NCBI RefSeq assembly: GCF_000024025.1
Contig: NC_013131.1
Coordinates: 3,968,001-4,032,000 of the forward strand
From: Catenulispora acidiphila DSM 44928
Lineage (GTDB): Bacteria; Actinomycetota; Actinomycetes; Streptomycetales; Catenulisporaceae
Reading direction: 5' to 3'
Length of the DNA: 64,000 bases
The notes beneath the pieces are model-generated. The model was not told the origin of the DNA, did no database searches, and was given only the letters and a program-made list of their open reading frames with translations. A program made the position numbers and the translations under genes. Shown here one piece after another: positions 41,355-50,123 of the stretch (its first letter is position 1; every line of letters starts with the position of its first letter).

Positions 41355-43526
41355 TCAGAACGCTGTTGCCGAGTCCAACGCGATGATGTCGTTCGTGCTC
41401 GCGGCGTTCTTGCTGCCGGTGACGGTGATGGTGATCGTGTGGTTGCCGGAGGAGAGCCCGGAGACGGCGAACAGGCTCGCGCCCGGAGTTCGGGTGGCGC
41501 TGTAGTGGTCGACGCTGCGGGCGGTGCCGCCGTCCACCGAGTAGGTAGCGATGCCTTGGTCCACGTCCTTCACACCGTAGACGGTCGCGCCGGTGCCGGT
41601 GAAGGCCAGCGTGGTGGTGGAGCCGATGGTGTTGCTCCAGTGGACGGTTCCGCCGGAGAGGTCGCCGAAGCCTGAAGCCGCGCCCCACGTGCCGTTGTAG
41701 GCGAAGTGGTTCGTTCCGCTGGTGGTGGCGTCGTCGATGGTCGCGACGTTCGGGCTGACCGTGGCGTCGTCCAGGGCGATGATGTCGTTGCTGCTGGCAG
41801 AGTTCTTGGTTCCGGTGACGCTGACCGTGACCGTGTGCGTGCCGGCGCCCAAGCCGCTGCTGGACCACAGCGGCGCCTGAGCGGCGCGGGTGGTGGCGTA
41901 GTCGTCGGCGTAGGTGACCGGTCCGCCGTCGACGGAGAAGCCTGCGATGCCCTGGTCGTGATCCTTGACGCCCCAGATGGTGACATCCCCGCCGGTGAAC
42001 GTGTACGTCGCCGTCCCACCCGCGGTGCTGCTCCAGTGAGCCGTCCCATTGTGCAGATCCGCCACGCCGGAAGCGGTGCCCCATCCCGCGCTGTAGCCGA
42101 AGTGGTCAGTGCCAGAAGTGACCGCGTCGTCAGTCGTGACATCGGCGGCAGAAGACCCGGGCGGAGTCAGGAACATGACATAGGCGCCATTGCGGTCGCC
42201 CATTGTGATCGGCACGGTCACCGAACCGTTGGCGACGGTCACATTCCCGCTGAAGACGGTCTGCGGACTGTTCAGCGAAGCCACATCCGGAATGCGGTCG
42301 ACCTCGACATGCGTAGCGCCACCAGAAGTCAGCCACGGCACCGACCCGAACCCGCCGACAGACACAGTGGCCTGCCCGACGAATCCGCCGGAGTCCCCGA
42401 TCAGCGCCGCGACCTGCTTCTTCCCACTGTCGATCGCAGCGGTGACAGCGGTGTTCCCGCTACCGGTAGTGGACACCCGCGTCCCAGTCAGGTCGGCGTA
42501 GGCGCGGTACGTCCAGTACTGCCCAGACGGAACCAAAGCCCCGCCGGTGTGCGTGAGTATGACCCCGAGATCGCCGGAAGCGCAGCAGTTCGTCCATTCC
42601 CCTCGCGCCGCGGTCGCCATACCGGACTGCGCGAAACGGTCCAGTGACCAAGCGGTGTACGCGGAATTCTGCACGCCTTCAGGGATGTACTCGTTGGCCG
42701 ACTGCGTGATTCCGCTGATGCCGTCCGCCGCCAGGTACCCGTTCACTTGCGCGACCGCAGCCACCGGATCCTCGGTGCCGCCGCCCTCCAAGTGGTAGCT
42801 GATGACGTCGGGCAGCGTCCCGGCCGCCTTCGCCGTCTGGATCCACGTCTGGAAGTCCGTCGTCGGACCGCCGGCGTAAGCGGGCCCGTCGATCCGCGCA
42901 CCAGGCGCCAGACGCCGGATCTCCTTCACGCCGCTGTTCCACATCTGCCAGTACTGCGTGCCGATTCCGGGCGGGAAGAAGCCACCGCCGTTGGGCTCGT
43001 TGTAGGGCTCGTAGGTGACCGTGATGCCCGCCGACTTCATGGCGGCCACGGTGTCGTCGATGAACGTGATCCAGTTCGAGCAATCACCGTTGGCGCACGG
43101 GTAGACGGCATTGCCCGGCTGGGTGAGGTCGGCGCCCCACAGATCGCTGAGCATCAGTACGTACTCGGAGTGGTACGGAGCCCGCGTGACGCGCTTGGCC
43201 TGAGCGACGACCGAGGCGATCCGCGCCTGGTAGCCGCTGCCGGAACGGTAGCCGTCCCCGATCCAGCCGTCGCCGGCGACCCGCGCGCCGCCGCCGCGCA
43301 TCAGCGTGGGGTTCAGCGGCTGGAGGTAGGTGTCGCCCGGAGCGCTGCCGTCCTGGCTCAAGCCGTACAGGAAGCCTTCGCCGACGCCGGTCATCGCTCC
43401 GGCCGGCGCGGCCAGATTCACGCTGAGCGTCTCGGTCGCGGCGCCGGCGGTGGAGGGAACGGCCAGCAGTGCGAGTGCGGCCGTCGCGGTGGTCGCCAGC
43501 CATTTCTTGATCGTGATGTGTGCCAT
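41355..43526 (-). CDS. Secreted clan GH-A-like glycosidase with two C-terminal repeat domains
   Basis: A 723-residue exported protein (signal peptide to about 29). The barrel has a probable acid/base in ITVTYEPYNEPNGGG (Asn-Glu-Pro) and a possible nucleophile in QSANEYIPEG, the pattern of clan GH-A. I cannot fix the family; it does not clearly match GH5, GH39 or GH79. Residues about 462-593 and 594-723 are two copies of one beta-sandwich domain (WGVKDHDQGIAGFSVDGG and YGVKDVDQGIATYSVDGG). It is divergent from a LacI gene with shared CGAACCGGTTCG sites. Confidence 0.75.
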   Translation of the reverse strand: MAHITIKKWLATTATAALALLAVPSTAGAATETLSVNLAAPAGAMTGVGEGFLYGLSQDGSAPGDTYLQPLNPTLMRGGGARVAGDGWIGDGYRSGSGYQARIASVVAQAKRVTRAPYHSEYVLMLSDLWGADLTQPGNAVYPCANGDCSNWITFIDDTVAAMKSAGITVTYEPYNEPNGGGFFPPGIGTQYWQMWNSGVKEIRRLAPGARIDGPAYAGGPTTDFQTWIQTAKAAGTLPDVISYHLEGGGTEDPVAAVAQVNGYLAADGISGITQSANEYIPEGVQNSAYTAWSLDRFAQSGMATAARGEWTNCCASGDLGVILTHTGGALVPSGQYWTYRAYADLTGTRVSTTGSGNTAVTAAIDSGKKQVAALIGDSGGFVGQATVSVGGFGSVPWLTSGGATHVEVDRIPDVASLNSPQTVFSGNVTVANGSVTVPITMGDRNGAYVMFLTPPGSSAADVTTDDAVTSGTDHFGYSAGWGTASGVADLHNGTAHWSSTAGGTATYTFTGGDVTIWGVKDHDQGIAGFSVDGGPVTYADDYATTRAAQAPLWSSSGLGAGTHTVTVSVTGTKNSASSNDIIALDDATVSPNVATIDDATTSGTNHFAYNGTWGAASGFGDLSGGTVHWSNTIGSTTTLAFTGTGATVYGVKDVDQGIATYSVDGGTARSVDHYSATRTPGASLFAVSGLSSGNHTITITVTGSKNAASTNDIIALDSATAF

Positions 43527-43650
43527 GGTGCCTGTCCTTCGTCAGTGACGGAACACGGTGGTGCACAGGGAATGAGGGGAGGCCTCGTCAGGCCGTGGAA
43601 GGTCGCGAAAGGTCGGACCGGAGCCGGCACCGAGCAGGGTGCCGCGACGT

Positions 43651-43662
43651 CGAACCGGTTCG
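43651..43662. promoter_or_regulatory. CGAACCGGTTCG operator near the clan-A glycosidase
   Basis: A perfect 12-bp palindrome 125 bases upstream of the minus-strand glycosidase start, in the 378-base divergent region with the LacI gene. LacI proteins of this subfamily bind such CG-centred palindromes; binding by the adjacent gene product is inferred. Confidence 0.82.
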
Positions 43663-43815
43663 TCAGAAAGTAGGGTGCCGCTTCGCAGCTGTCAACGGCT
43701 GCGAAGTCGGCTGCTCGCCGGCTTATGGCCCTGAAGTGCTGGCGATGTTGGTTGCCACTCGTTCACATGGTTGACACAGAACCCGCGGCGGCCTAGCCTC
43801 GCTTCCACTCGGGGT

Positions 43816-43827
43816 CGAACCGGTTCG
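43816..43827. promoter_or_regulatory. CGAACCGGTTCG operator near the LacI gene
   Basis: The third identical palindrome, 78 bases before the LacI start and 165 bases from the other upstream copy. The position suits autoregulation. The rest of 43527-43904 shows no gene. Confidence 0.82.
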
Positions 43828-43904
43828 ATATTCGGACCGCGGTCGGGTATCCCTCATCAGCACTCTGTCCGCCTCGGCGGCGCCATCGGCATCGGAGAGT
43901 CCGC

Positions 43905-44924
43905 GTGAACATCGGTGAGATCGCACGGCGGGCGGGAGTGTCCCGCAGCACGGTGTCGTACGCGCTGTCCGGGAAGCGGTCGATCTCGCCCGAGACCCGG
44001 GCCCGGATCCAGGCGGTGATGGACGAGCTCGACTACCAGCCCAGCGCCACCGCGCGGGCGCTGTCCTCCGGTCAGACCCACACCCTGGGACTGGTGTTCC
44101 CGCCGGCCAGCAGCCACTACACCGACATGCAGTTGGACTTCATCGGCTCGCTGGTCGAGGCGGCGGCGGGCTTCGGCTACGACGTGCTGCTGGCCGGCTC
44201 GGTCGGCGACGGCGTCCAAGGGCTGCGCAGACTGGTGGCCGAGCGGCGGGTGGACGGCGCGATCCTGATGGAGATCCGGCTGGACGACGCGCGGGTCGAC
44301 TACCTGACCGACGCCGGGTTCCCGTTCGTCACGATCGGGCGCACCGGCACGCCGGATCGCACCCGCTGGGTCGACATGGACTACACGGCGCTGGTCGGAT
44401 CCTGCGTGCGCCACCTGGCGCAGCTCGGCCACCGGCGGATCGCGTTCGTCAACCGCTCCGAGCGGCTGTTCCGCGCGGGGTATGAGTCGGCGCACCGCAG
44501 CCTGACCGGGTTCGAGAACGCCTGCGCGGACCAGGGCGTGATCGGGACGCCCCACCTGTGCGGCGACGACGCGGCGTCGGGGGAGCAGGTGGTCGCCCGG
44601 ATCCTGGCCGCCGACCCGGAGACCACCGCCGTGGTGACCGTGAACGAGGCGGCGCTCGGCGGGCTGTACCGGGGACTGGCCGCGCACGGCCGCAAGGTCC
44701 CGCTGGACTTCTCGGTGACCGGCATCGCCGCCAGCCGCTGGGCCACGGCCGTGACCCCGCAGCTGACCTCGGCCGACGTCTCGGCCGCCGAGATGGGCCG
44801 GGTCGCGGTGGAACTGCTGCTGGAACTGCTCGCCGCCCCCGGCGCCGCGCCCCGGCACGTCCTGCTCGCCCCGCCGGTGTCCCTGCGGGCGAGCGCCGGT
44901 CCGGCGCCGGAATCAGGCAACTGA
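43905..44924 (+). CDS. LacI-family regulator (CCGG-type paralogue)
   Basis: A 339-residue repressor. The helix-turn-helix is NIGEIARRAGVSRSTVSYAL, with the hinge ELDYQPSATARALSSG and a sugar-binding domain (HTLGLVFPPASSHYTDMQLDF, VDGAILMEIRLDD). It starts at GTG 43905. It is closely related to the LacI at 52795; the recognition helices differ by Ser versus Ala before Arg. It is followed by a CUT1 transporter operon and probably controls that operon and the divergent glycosidase. Confidence 0.93.
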   Translation: MNIGEIARRAGVSRSTVSYALSGKRSISPETRARIQAVMDELDYQPSATARALSSGQTHTLGLVFPPASSHYTDMQLDFIGSLVEAAAGFGYDVLLAGSVGDGVQGLRRLVAERRVDGAILMEIRLDDARVDYLTDAGFPFVTIGRTGTPDRTRWVDMDYTALVGSCVRHLAQLGHRRIAFVNRSERLFRAGYESAHRSLTGFENACADQGVIGTPHLCGDDAASGEQVVARILAADPETTAVVTVNEAALGGLYRGLAAHGRKVPLDFSVTGIAASRWATAVTPQLTSADVSAAEMGRVAVELLLELLAAPGAAPRHVLLAPPVSLRASAGPAPESGN

Positions 44925-44969
44925 GTCGCTTCACCGAGCCGGGTCGCTGAACCCATCTGAGAACAACCA

Positions 44970-45060
44970 GCTGAGTCCAGCGGCTGCATTGAGCAGCTGA
45001 ACCAAAGAGCTGAACCAAAGAGCTGAATCACACAGCCGAAACGCGCAGCCGAATCAAGCA
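44970..45060. repeat. 13-bp tandem repeat, seven units
   Basis: Seven consecutive 13-mers with consensus GCTGAAyCAAGCA start at 44970, 44983, 44996, 45009, 45022, 45035 and 45048; those at 44996 and 45009 are identical (GCTGAACCAAAGA). Looser units extend back to about 44946. The array fills much of the gap between the LacI gene and the binding-protein gene. No promoter is obvious elsewhere in the gap. Confidence 0.85.
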
Positions 45061-45178
45061 CCAGAAGCAAGTCGTGTTCCGCCGCCACCCTCTCGCGCGG
45101 ACCCAGATATCCCATCCTCCGCGCCCTGACGCGGAGACCATCAGCTGCCTGGCGGCAGCGGATCGAAAGGGAACGACT

Positions 45179-46465
45179 ATGAAAGCCCAGTCCATAGCCC
45201 GGCGTGTCGCAGCGGCCGGTCTGGCTTTGGCGGTCACCGGAGCAGCCGGCGCCTGTTCGGCGTCCAAGAGCTCGACGGGATCGGCCGCCTCCGGTGGCGG
45301 AACCTCCGCAGCGGCCGGCGGCGGCGGCGGAACCTTCACCGTCTGGGACCCCTACCCGCAGTTCGACAACGGCTCGGCCTGGTCCCAGCTGCTGACCAAG
45401 TGCGGCAGCCAGGCCGGGGTGACGGTCAAGCGCACCGGCTTCGACACCACCGACCTGACCACCAAGGTGCTGCTGGCCGCGCAGCAGGGCAACTCCCCGG
45501 ACGTGCTGATCGTCGACAACCCGGTGGTCTCCACGCTCGCCGACGCCGGCGTGATCACCGACACCGGCACCACGCATCTGGACACCACGGCGATCGCCCC
45601 GAACCTGCTGGCCGCGGGGCAGCTCGCCGGGAAGACCTACGGCGTGCCGATCGGCGCCAACACCCTGGCGCTGTACTACAACAAGGCGGTGCTGTCGGCG
45701 GCCGGCGTGGACATCTCGACCGTGAAGGACTGGTCCACCCTGACCGCCGCGCTGGCGAAGGTCACCGCGGCCGGCAAGAAGGGCATCACGTTCTCGGCGA
45801 TCGGCACCGAGGAGGGCAGCTTCCAGTTCCTGCCGTGGTTCTGGGGGTCGGGGGCGGACCTGAAGAAGCTGGACTCCCCGCAGGGGGTCTCGGCGCTGGC
45901 GCTGTGGACGGACTGGCTGAAGAAGGGCTACGCCCCGAACTCGGTCATCAACAACACCCAGACGACCAGCTGGCAGGAGTTCGCCACCGGGCAGTACGCC
46001 TTCAGCGAGAACGGCACCTGGCAGCTGGCCAACGCCAAGAAGGCCGGGTTCGACTACGGCATCATCCCGATCCCGGCGCTGAACGGCGGAACCGCCGCGG
46101 CGCCGACGGGAGGGGAGTTCGTCACCGTCCCGGTCCAGGACAAGACCGACCGCTACGCGACCTCGCAGAAGCTCGTGAGCTGCCTGACCAGCGCCGACAA
46201 CGCGCAGGCGACCGACACCACGCTGTCCTACGTCGCGGCCACGCCGCAGGTGCAGGCCAAGCAGGTCGCCGCCGACCCCGCCCTGCAGCCGTGGGTCGCC
46301 GCGGTCGCCGCGGCCAAGGGACGCACCAGCGACGACCTGGGGACGAAGTACCCGAAGATCTCCCAGCCGATGTGGACCGCGGTCCAGGCCGCGCTCAGCG
46401 GCTCGGCCTCGCCGCAGTCGGCGCTGACGACCGCGCAGAACGCCGCCGCCGCGGCGACCAAGTGA
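45179..46465 (+). CDS. CUT1 sugar ABC transporter substrate-binding lipoprotein
   Basis: A 428-residue lipoprotein starting at ATG 45179 behind GAAAGGGAA. The signal peptide ends at a lipobox GAAGAC, followed by a Ser/Gly-rich linker. The solute-binding domain has GTFTVWDPYPQFDNGSAW, GKTYGVPIGANTLALYYNKAVL and EFATGQYAFSENGTWQL. It feeds the two permeases downstream. As in the first operon, no ATPase gene is present. Confidence 0.93.
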   Translation: MKAQSIARRVAAAGLALAVTGAAGACSASKSSTGSAASGGGTSAAAGGGGGTFTVWDPYPQFDNGSAWSQLLTKCGSQAGVTVKRTGFDTTDLTTKVLLAAQQGNSPDVLIVDNPVVSTLADAGVITDTGTTHLDTTAIAPNLLAAGQLAGKTYGVPIGANTLALYYNKAVLSAAGVDISTVKDWSTLTAALAKVTAAGKKGITFSAIGTEEGSFQFLPWFWGSGADLKKLDSPQGVSALALWTDWLKKGYAPNSVINNTQTTSWQEFATGQYAFSENGTWQLANAKKAGFDYGIIPIPALNGGTAAAPTGGEFVTVPVQDKTDRYATSQKLVSCLTSADNAQATDTTLSYVAATPQVQAKQVAADPALQPWVAAVAAAKGRTSDDLGTKYPKISQPMWTAVQAALSGSASPQSALTTAQNAAAAATK

Positions 46466-46490
46466 TGCCGGACCACGAAGGCACCCCTTC

Positions 46491-47468
46491 ATGAACCCGA
46501 CCACACAGAACCGGACGCGGCCCGTCCGGGGCGCGCGCGGGGCAGCCGCCCTGGCCGCGCGCCCCGGACGGGGGTCCCGTCCGCGCCCCGGCACGGCGAA
46601 CTGGGCAGGCTGGGCGTTCCTCGCCCCCGTCACGATCTACCTGCTGGCCTTCTACGCCTACCCGATGTACCGCAACATCGAGCTGAGCCTGCACCACTAC
46701 ACGGTGCGCTCGTTCGTCCACGGCGGCGCCCCGTTCACCGGCCTGGACAACTATCGCAAGGTCCTGAGCGACCCCGCCTTCCGCCCGGCGCTGATCCACA
46801 CGCTGGTGTTCACCGGCGCGTCGATCCTGTTCCAGTTCTGGATCGGCATGGGCCTGGCGGTGTTCTTCAGCCGGCACTTCCGGCTCTCGGCGACGCTGCG
46901 CGCGCTGTTCCTCGTGCCCTGGCTGCTGCCGCTGATCGTGTCGGCCTCGACGTGGTCGTGGATGCTCAACAGCGACTCCGGCGTCGTGAACCACATGCTG
47001 CACGGCCTCGGGATCGCCCCGGTGGACTGGCTCACCTCGCCGAAGTGGTCGCTGGTGTCGGTGATCGTGGCGAACGTGTGGATCGGCATCCCGTTCAACC
47101 TGGTCATGCTCTACAGCGGGATGCAGGCGGTCTCCCCGGAGCTGTACGAGGCGGCCGAGCTGGACGGCGCGACCGCGTGGCAGCGCTTCTGGAAGGTCAC
47201 CTTCCCGCTGCTGCGCCCGGTCGCCGCGATCACGCTGCTGCTCGGGCTGGTCTACACGCTGAAGGTCTTCGACATCATCTGGATCATGACCAAGGGGGGT
47301 CCGGCGGGCTCCTCGGCGACCTTCGCGACCTGGTCCTACCAGCTGGGCTTCGGCAATCTGCTGCCGGAGTTCGGACCCGGCGCGGCGGTCGGCAACCTGC
47401 TGGTCGTGATGGCACTGGCCTTCGGGCTGATCTACATCCGGGCCCAGCGCAAGCAGCGGGAGGCGTGA
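46491..47468 (+). CDS. CUT1 sugar ABC transporter permease (first)
   Basis: A 325-residue membrane protein with a long Arg/Pro-rich cytosolic N-terminus and six helices. The coupling motif is in EAAELDGATAWQRFWKVTFPLLRP. Its stop (47466-47468) overlaps the next start by one base. It works with the binding protein at 45179. Confidence 0.93.
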   Translation: MNPTTQNRTRPVRGARGAAALAARPGRGSRPRPGTANWAGWAFLAPVTIYLLAFYAYPMYRNIELSLHHYTVRSFVHGGAPFTGLDNYRKVLSDPAFRPALIHTLVFTGASILFQFWIGMGLAVFFSRHFRLSATLRALFLVPWLLPLIVSASTWSWMLNSDSGVVNHMLHGLGIAPVDWLTSPKWSLVSVIVANVWIGIPFNLVMLYSGMQAVSPELYEAAELDGATAWQRFWKVTFPLLRPVAAITLLLGLVYTLKVFDIIWIMTKGGPAGSSATFATWSYQLGFGNLLPEFGPGAAVGNLLVVMALAFGLIYIRAQRKQREA

Positions 47469-48298
47469 TGACCGCGTTCCGACGTCCGCGGACGACGTGG
47501 TGGAAGACCGCCGTCGGCCTGGTGCTGACCGCGCTGATGCTGTTCCCCGTCTACTGGATGGTCAACGAGTCCCTGACCCGCGACCAGGACATGCGCAAGA
47601 CGCCGCCGAACTGGTTCCCGGTCCACGGAACCCTGGACGGCTACCGCGCTGTGCTCCACCAGCAGATGCCGTATCTGGGCACGAGCTTGTTCATCGGCCT
47701 GGGGACGGTGGTGCTGACGGTGGCGGTCGCCGCGCCGGCCGGCTACTCGCTGGCCAAACTCCGCCCGCGCGGCGGCGGGATCCTCAGCTTCGCGCTGCTG
47801 ATCGCGCAGATGATCCCGGGCATCATCATGGCGATGGGCTTCTACGCCATCTACCTGAACCTGGGGATGCTCGACAGCGTGGCGGGCCTGATCGTCGCCG
47901 ACTCCACGATCGCGGTCCCGTTCGCGACGCTGGTGTTCGCGGCGTTCATGACGGGGATCCCGGCGGAGCTGCTGCAGGCGGCGAAGACCGACGGCGCCGG
48001 GCAGCTGCGCACGTTCTGGTCGATCGTCATGCCGGTCAGCCGCAACGCCGTGGTGACCGTGTCGCTGTTCGCGTTCCTGTGGGCGTGGTCGGACTTCATC
48101 TTCGCCAACACCCTGGACGGCCAGGGCGGCGCGCAGCCGATCACCCTGGGCATCTACCACTACATCGGCAACAACAACCAGCAGTGGAACGCCATCATGG
48201 CCACCGCGGTCGTGGCGTCGGTCCCGGCCACCGTCCTGCTCGTCGTCGCCCAGCGCTACGTCGCCGCCGGCGTGACCGCGGGGGCGGTCAAGGACTAG
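47468..48298 (+). CDS. CUT1 sugar ABC transporter permease (second)
   Basis: A 276-residue membrane protein beginning at ATG 47468 within the previous stop. Six helices are present. The motif LQAAKTDGAGQLRTFWSIVMPVSRN fits the EAA consensus, and the end RYVAAGVTAGAVKD is typical of this subunit. It completes the second oligosaccharide importer. The MGH1-type glycosidase follows after 47 bases. Confidence 0.93.
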   Translation: MTAFRRPRTTWWKTAVGLVLTALMLFPVYWMVNESLTRDQDMRKTPPNWFPVHGTLDGYRAVLHQQMPYLGTSLFIGLGTVVLTVAVAAPAGYSLAKLRPRGGGILSFALLIAQMIPGIIMAMGFYAIYLNLGMLDSVAGLIVADSTIAVPFATLVFAAFMTGIPAELLQAAKTDGAGQLRTFWSIVMPVSRNAVVTVSLFAFLWAWSDFIFANTLDGQGGAQPITLGIYHYIGNNNQQWNAIMATAVVASVPATVLLVVAQRYVAAGVTAGAVKD

Positions 48299-48345
48299 TC
48301 CGCCGCCGACGCAGCCCGTCCGCGCCCGTACACAGAAAGACCACT

Positions 48346-50073
48346 ATGACCATCGCCGGTGCCCTTCCGACCTTCGACATCCGCGACATCCCGTTCAGCC
48401 ACCACGGATCATGGTTCGGCATCTCGCCGGTGATCGCCGAGGCCACCTATGCCGACGACCTCCACTTCGTCTCCCACCAGAACGGACTGCACGCGGTCCT
48501 GCGCTTCACGCCGACCGATTCCTCCGGCTCCCGCATCGAGGCGTCCGTCGCGGCCACGCCGGCCCGGCTCGCCTGGGCGTGGCAGGACTCTGTGATCGAG
48601 CTGGTCTACGAGACCGACGACACGGTGCGCGTCCGAGGCGACGGCAAGGGTTTGGGCCTTCGCGTGAACGCCGCCGATCCTCGCCTCACGCCGTTCAGCG
48701 GGCCCTACTTCTACCGGGATCCGGTCGACGGGTCGTACATCTACACGCTGTATCAGACGGGACGGCGCTACCGGATCACGGTGTTGTCGGGGGAGCCGCG
48801 CGAGGTCTTCGGGCTGCAAGCTCTCGGCACCGCTGAACGCGGTCTGGATCTGGCTGCCGCTCAAGCGTGGGAGATCGCTATCGAGGAGTTCGACAGCGCC
48901 CGGCCTCGCTATCGCAGAGGTGCGGCGTTCGACGACGTCTTGAAGAACGTCGCGGGTCGATTCTCAGAGTTCGTGGACGAGATTGCTCCTTGGCGTACTG
49001 TCGACACTCCGGCCGCCGAGCTGGCTGTCTACGTCCTGTGGTCGGCGACGGTCCGCCCGGCGGGATTCCTGGCGCGGCCCGGCGTCCTGATGTCGAAGCA
49101 CTGGATGGACAAGGTCTGGAGCTGGGACCACTGCTTCAACGCGATCGCCCTGGCCGCCGGCGCGCCGGAGCTGGCGTGGAGTCAGTTCCAGATACCGTTC
49201 GACCACCAGGACGACAGCGGTGCGCTGCCGGATTCGGTGACGCATTCGGAGATCCTCTACAACTACGTCAAGCCGCCGATCCACGGCTGGGCTCTGGGAC
49301 ATCTGCGCGGGAGGCTGCCGCGTGAGCTGAGCCGGGCCGAGGTGGCGGACGTCTACGGGAAACTGTCGGCGTGGACACGCTTTTGGCTGTCCGCACGCCG
49401 CGTTCCGGGCCAGGCGCTGCCGCACTATCAGCACGGCAACGACAGCGGCTGGGACAATGCGACCACCTTCGACGCCGATCGCGTTGTCCAGACATCGGAT
49501 CTGGCTGCCTTCCTGATCTTGCAGCTGGACCGGCTCGCAGAGCTTGCTGACGAGCTTGAGCTTGGCGAGGACGCCGAGACGTGGAGGCACGAAGCTGAGG
49601 GAGTGCGCGCCGCGATGCTGAAGGAGCTGTGGCGCGACGGACGGTTCGTGGCGCGCGCCGCCGCGACGGGACAGGCGACGGCGAGCACGAGCTTGCTGGA
49701 CCTGATGGCGATCGTGCTCGGCGACAGCCTGCCTGAGGACGTCCGGGACACGCTGGCGCGCGACATCGAGGCGCACCTGACGCAGCACGGTCCGGCGACC
49801 GAGCGACCGTCGTCGGAGCACTACGAGGCCGACGGCTACTGGCGTGGTCCGATCTGGGCGCCGTCGACCGTCCTGATCGAGGACGGGCTTCGACGGGCCG
49901 GCTTCACCGGGCTCGCCGACGAGGTCAGCAGCCGGTTCCGGGCGCTGTGCGAGAAGTCCGGCTTCGCAGAGAACTTCGATGCCCTGTCCGGCGCGGGTCT
50001 GCGCGATCGGGCTTACACGTGGACCGCCAGCGCCTATTTGATACTCGCCGCTGCGCACGCGGGTCGGCTGTAG
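48346..50073 (+). CDS. Cytosolic MGH1/GH63-like (alpha/alpha)6 glycosidase
   Basis: A 575-residue enzyme without a signal peptide. An N-terminal beta-sandwich (about 1-190) precedes an (alpha/alpha)6 barrel with KHWMDKVWSWDHCFNAIAL, DHQDDSGALPDSV, HGNDSGWDNATTFD and the C-terminal EADGYWRGPIWAPSTVLIEDGL, motifs shared by GH63, GH37 and MGH1-type glycosidases. It should hydrolyse an oligosaccharide imported by the transporter just upstream. The precise bond cleaved cannot be told. Confidence 0.85.
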   Translation: MTIAGALPTFDIRDIPFSHHGSWFGISPVIAEATYADDLHFVSHQNGLHAVLRFTPTDSSGSRIEASVAATPARLAWAWQDSVIELVYETDDTVRVRGDGKGLGLRVNAADPRLTPFSGPYFYRDPVDGSYIYTLYQTGRRYRITVLSGEPREVFGLQALGTAERGLDLAAAQAWEIAIEEFDSARPRYRRGAAFDDVLKNVAGRFSEFVDEIAPWRTVDTPAAELAVYVLWSATVRPAGFLARPGVLMSKHWMDKVWSWDHCFNAIALAAGAPELAWSQFQIPFDHQDDSGALPDSVTHSEILYNYVKPPIHGWALGHLRGRLPRELSRAEVADVYGKLSAWTRFWLSARRVPGQALPHYQHGNDSGWDNATTFDADRVVQTSDLAAFLILQLDRLAELADELELGEDAETWRHEAEGVRAAMLKELWRDGRFVARAAATGQATASTSLLDLMAIVLGDSLPEDVRDTLARDIEAHLTQHGPATERPSSEHYEADGYWRGPIWAPSTVLIEDGLRRAGFTGLADEVSSRFRALCEKSGFAENFDALSGAGLRDRAYTWTASAYLILAAAHAGRL

Positions 50074-50090
50074 CCTATCCGGGAACCTAT

Positions 50091-50102
50091 CGAAGCGCTT
50101 CG
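50091..50102. promoter_or_regulatory. CGAAGCGCTTCG operator ahead of GH43
   Basis: A perfect 12-bp palindrome ending 21 bases before the GH43 start. It is identical to the core of the 16-bp palindrome at 55351 between the GH6 and GH12 genes, so the LacI at 52795 probably links GH43 with the cellulases. Confidence 0.8.
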
Positions 50103-50123
50103 ACGAGAAAGACTGATGCGACC

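Noticed and set aside
45074-45178. Upstream start for the second binding protein
   Set aside because: It would place 35 charged residues before the lipoprotein signal; ATG 45179 has a good ribosome site.
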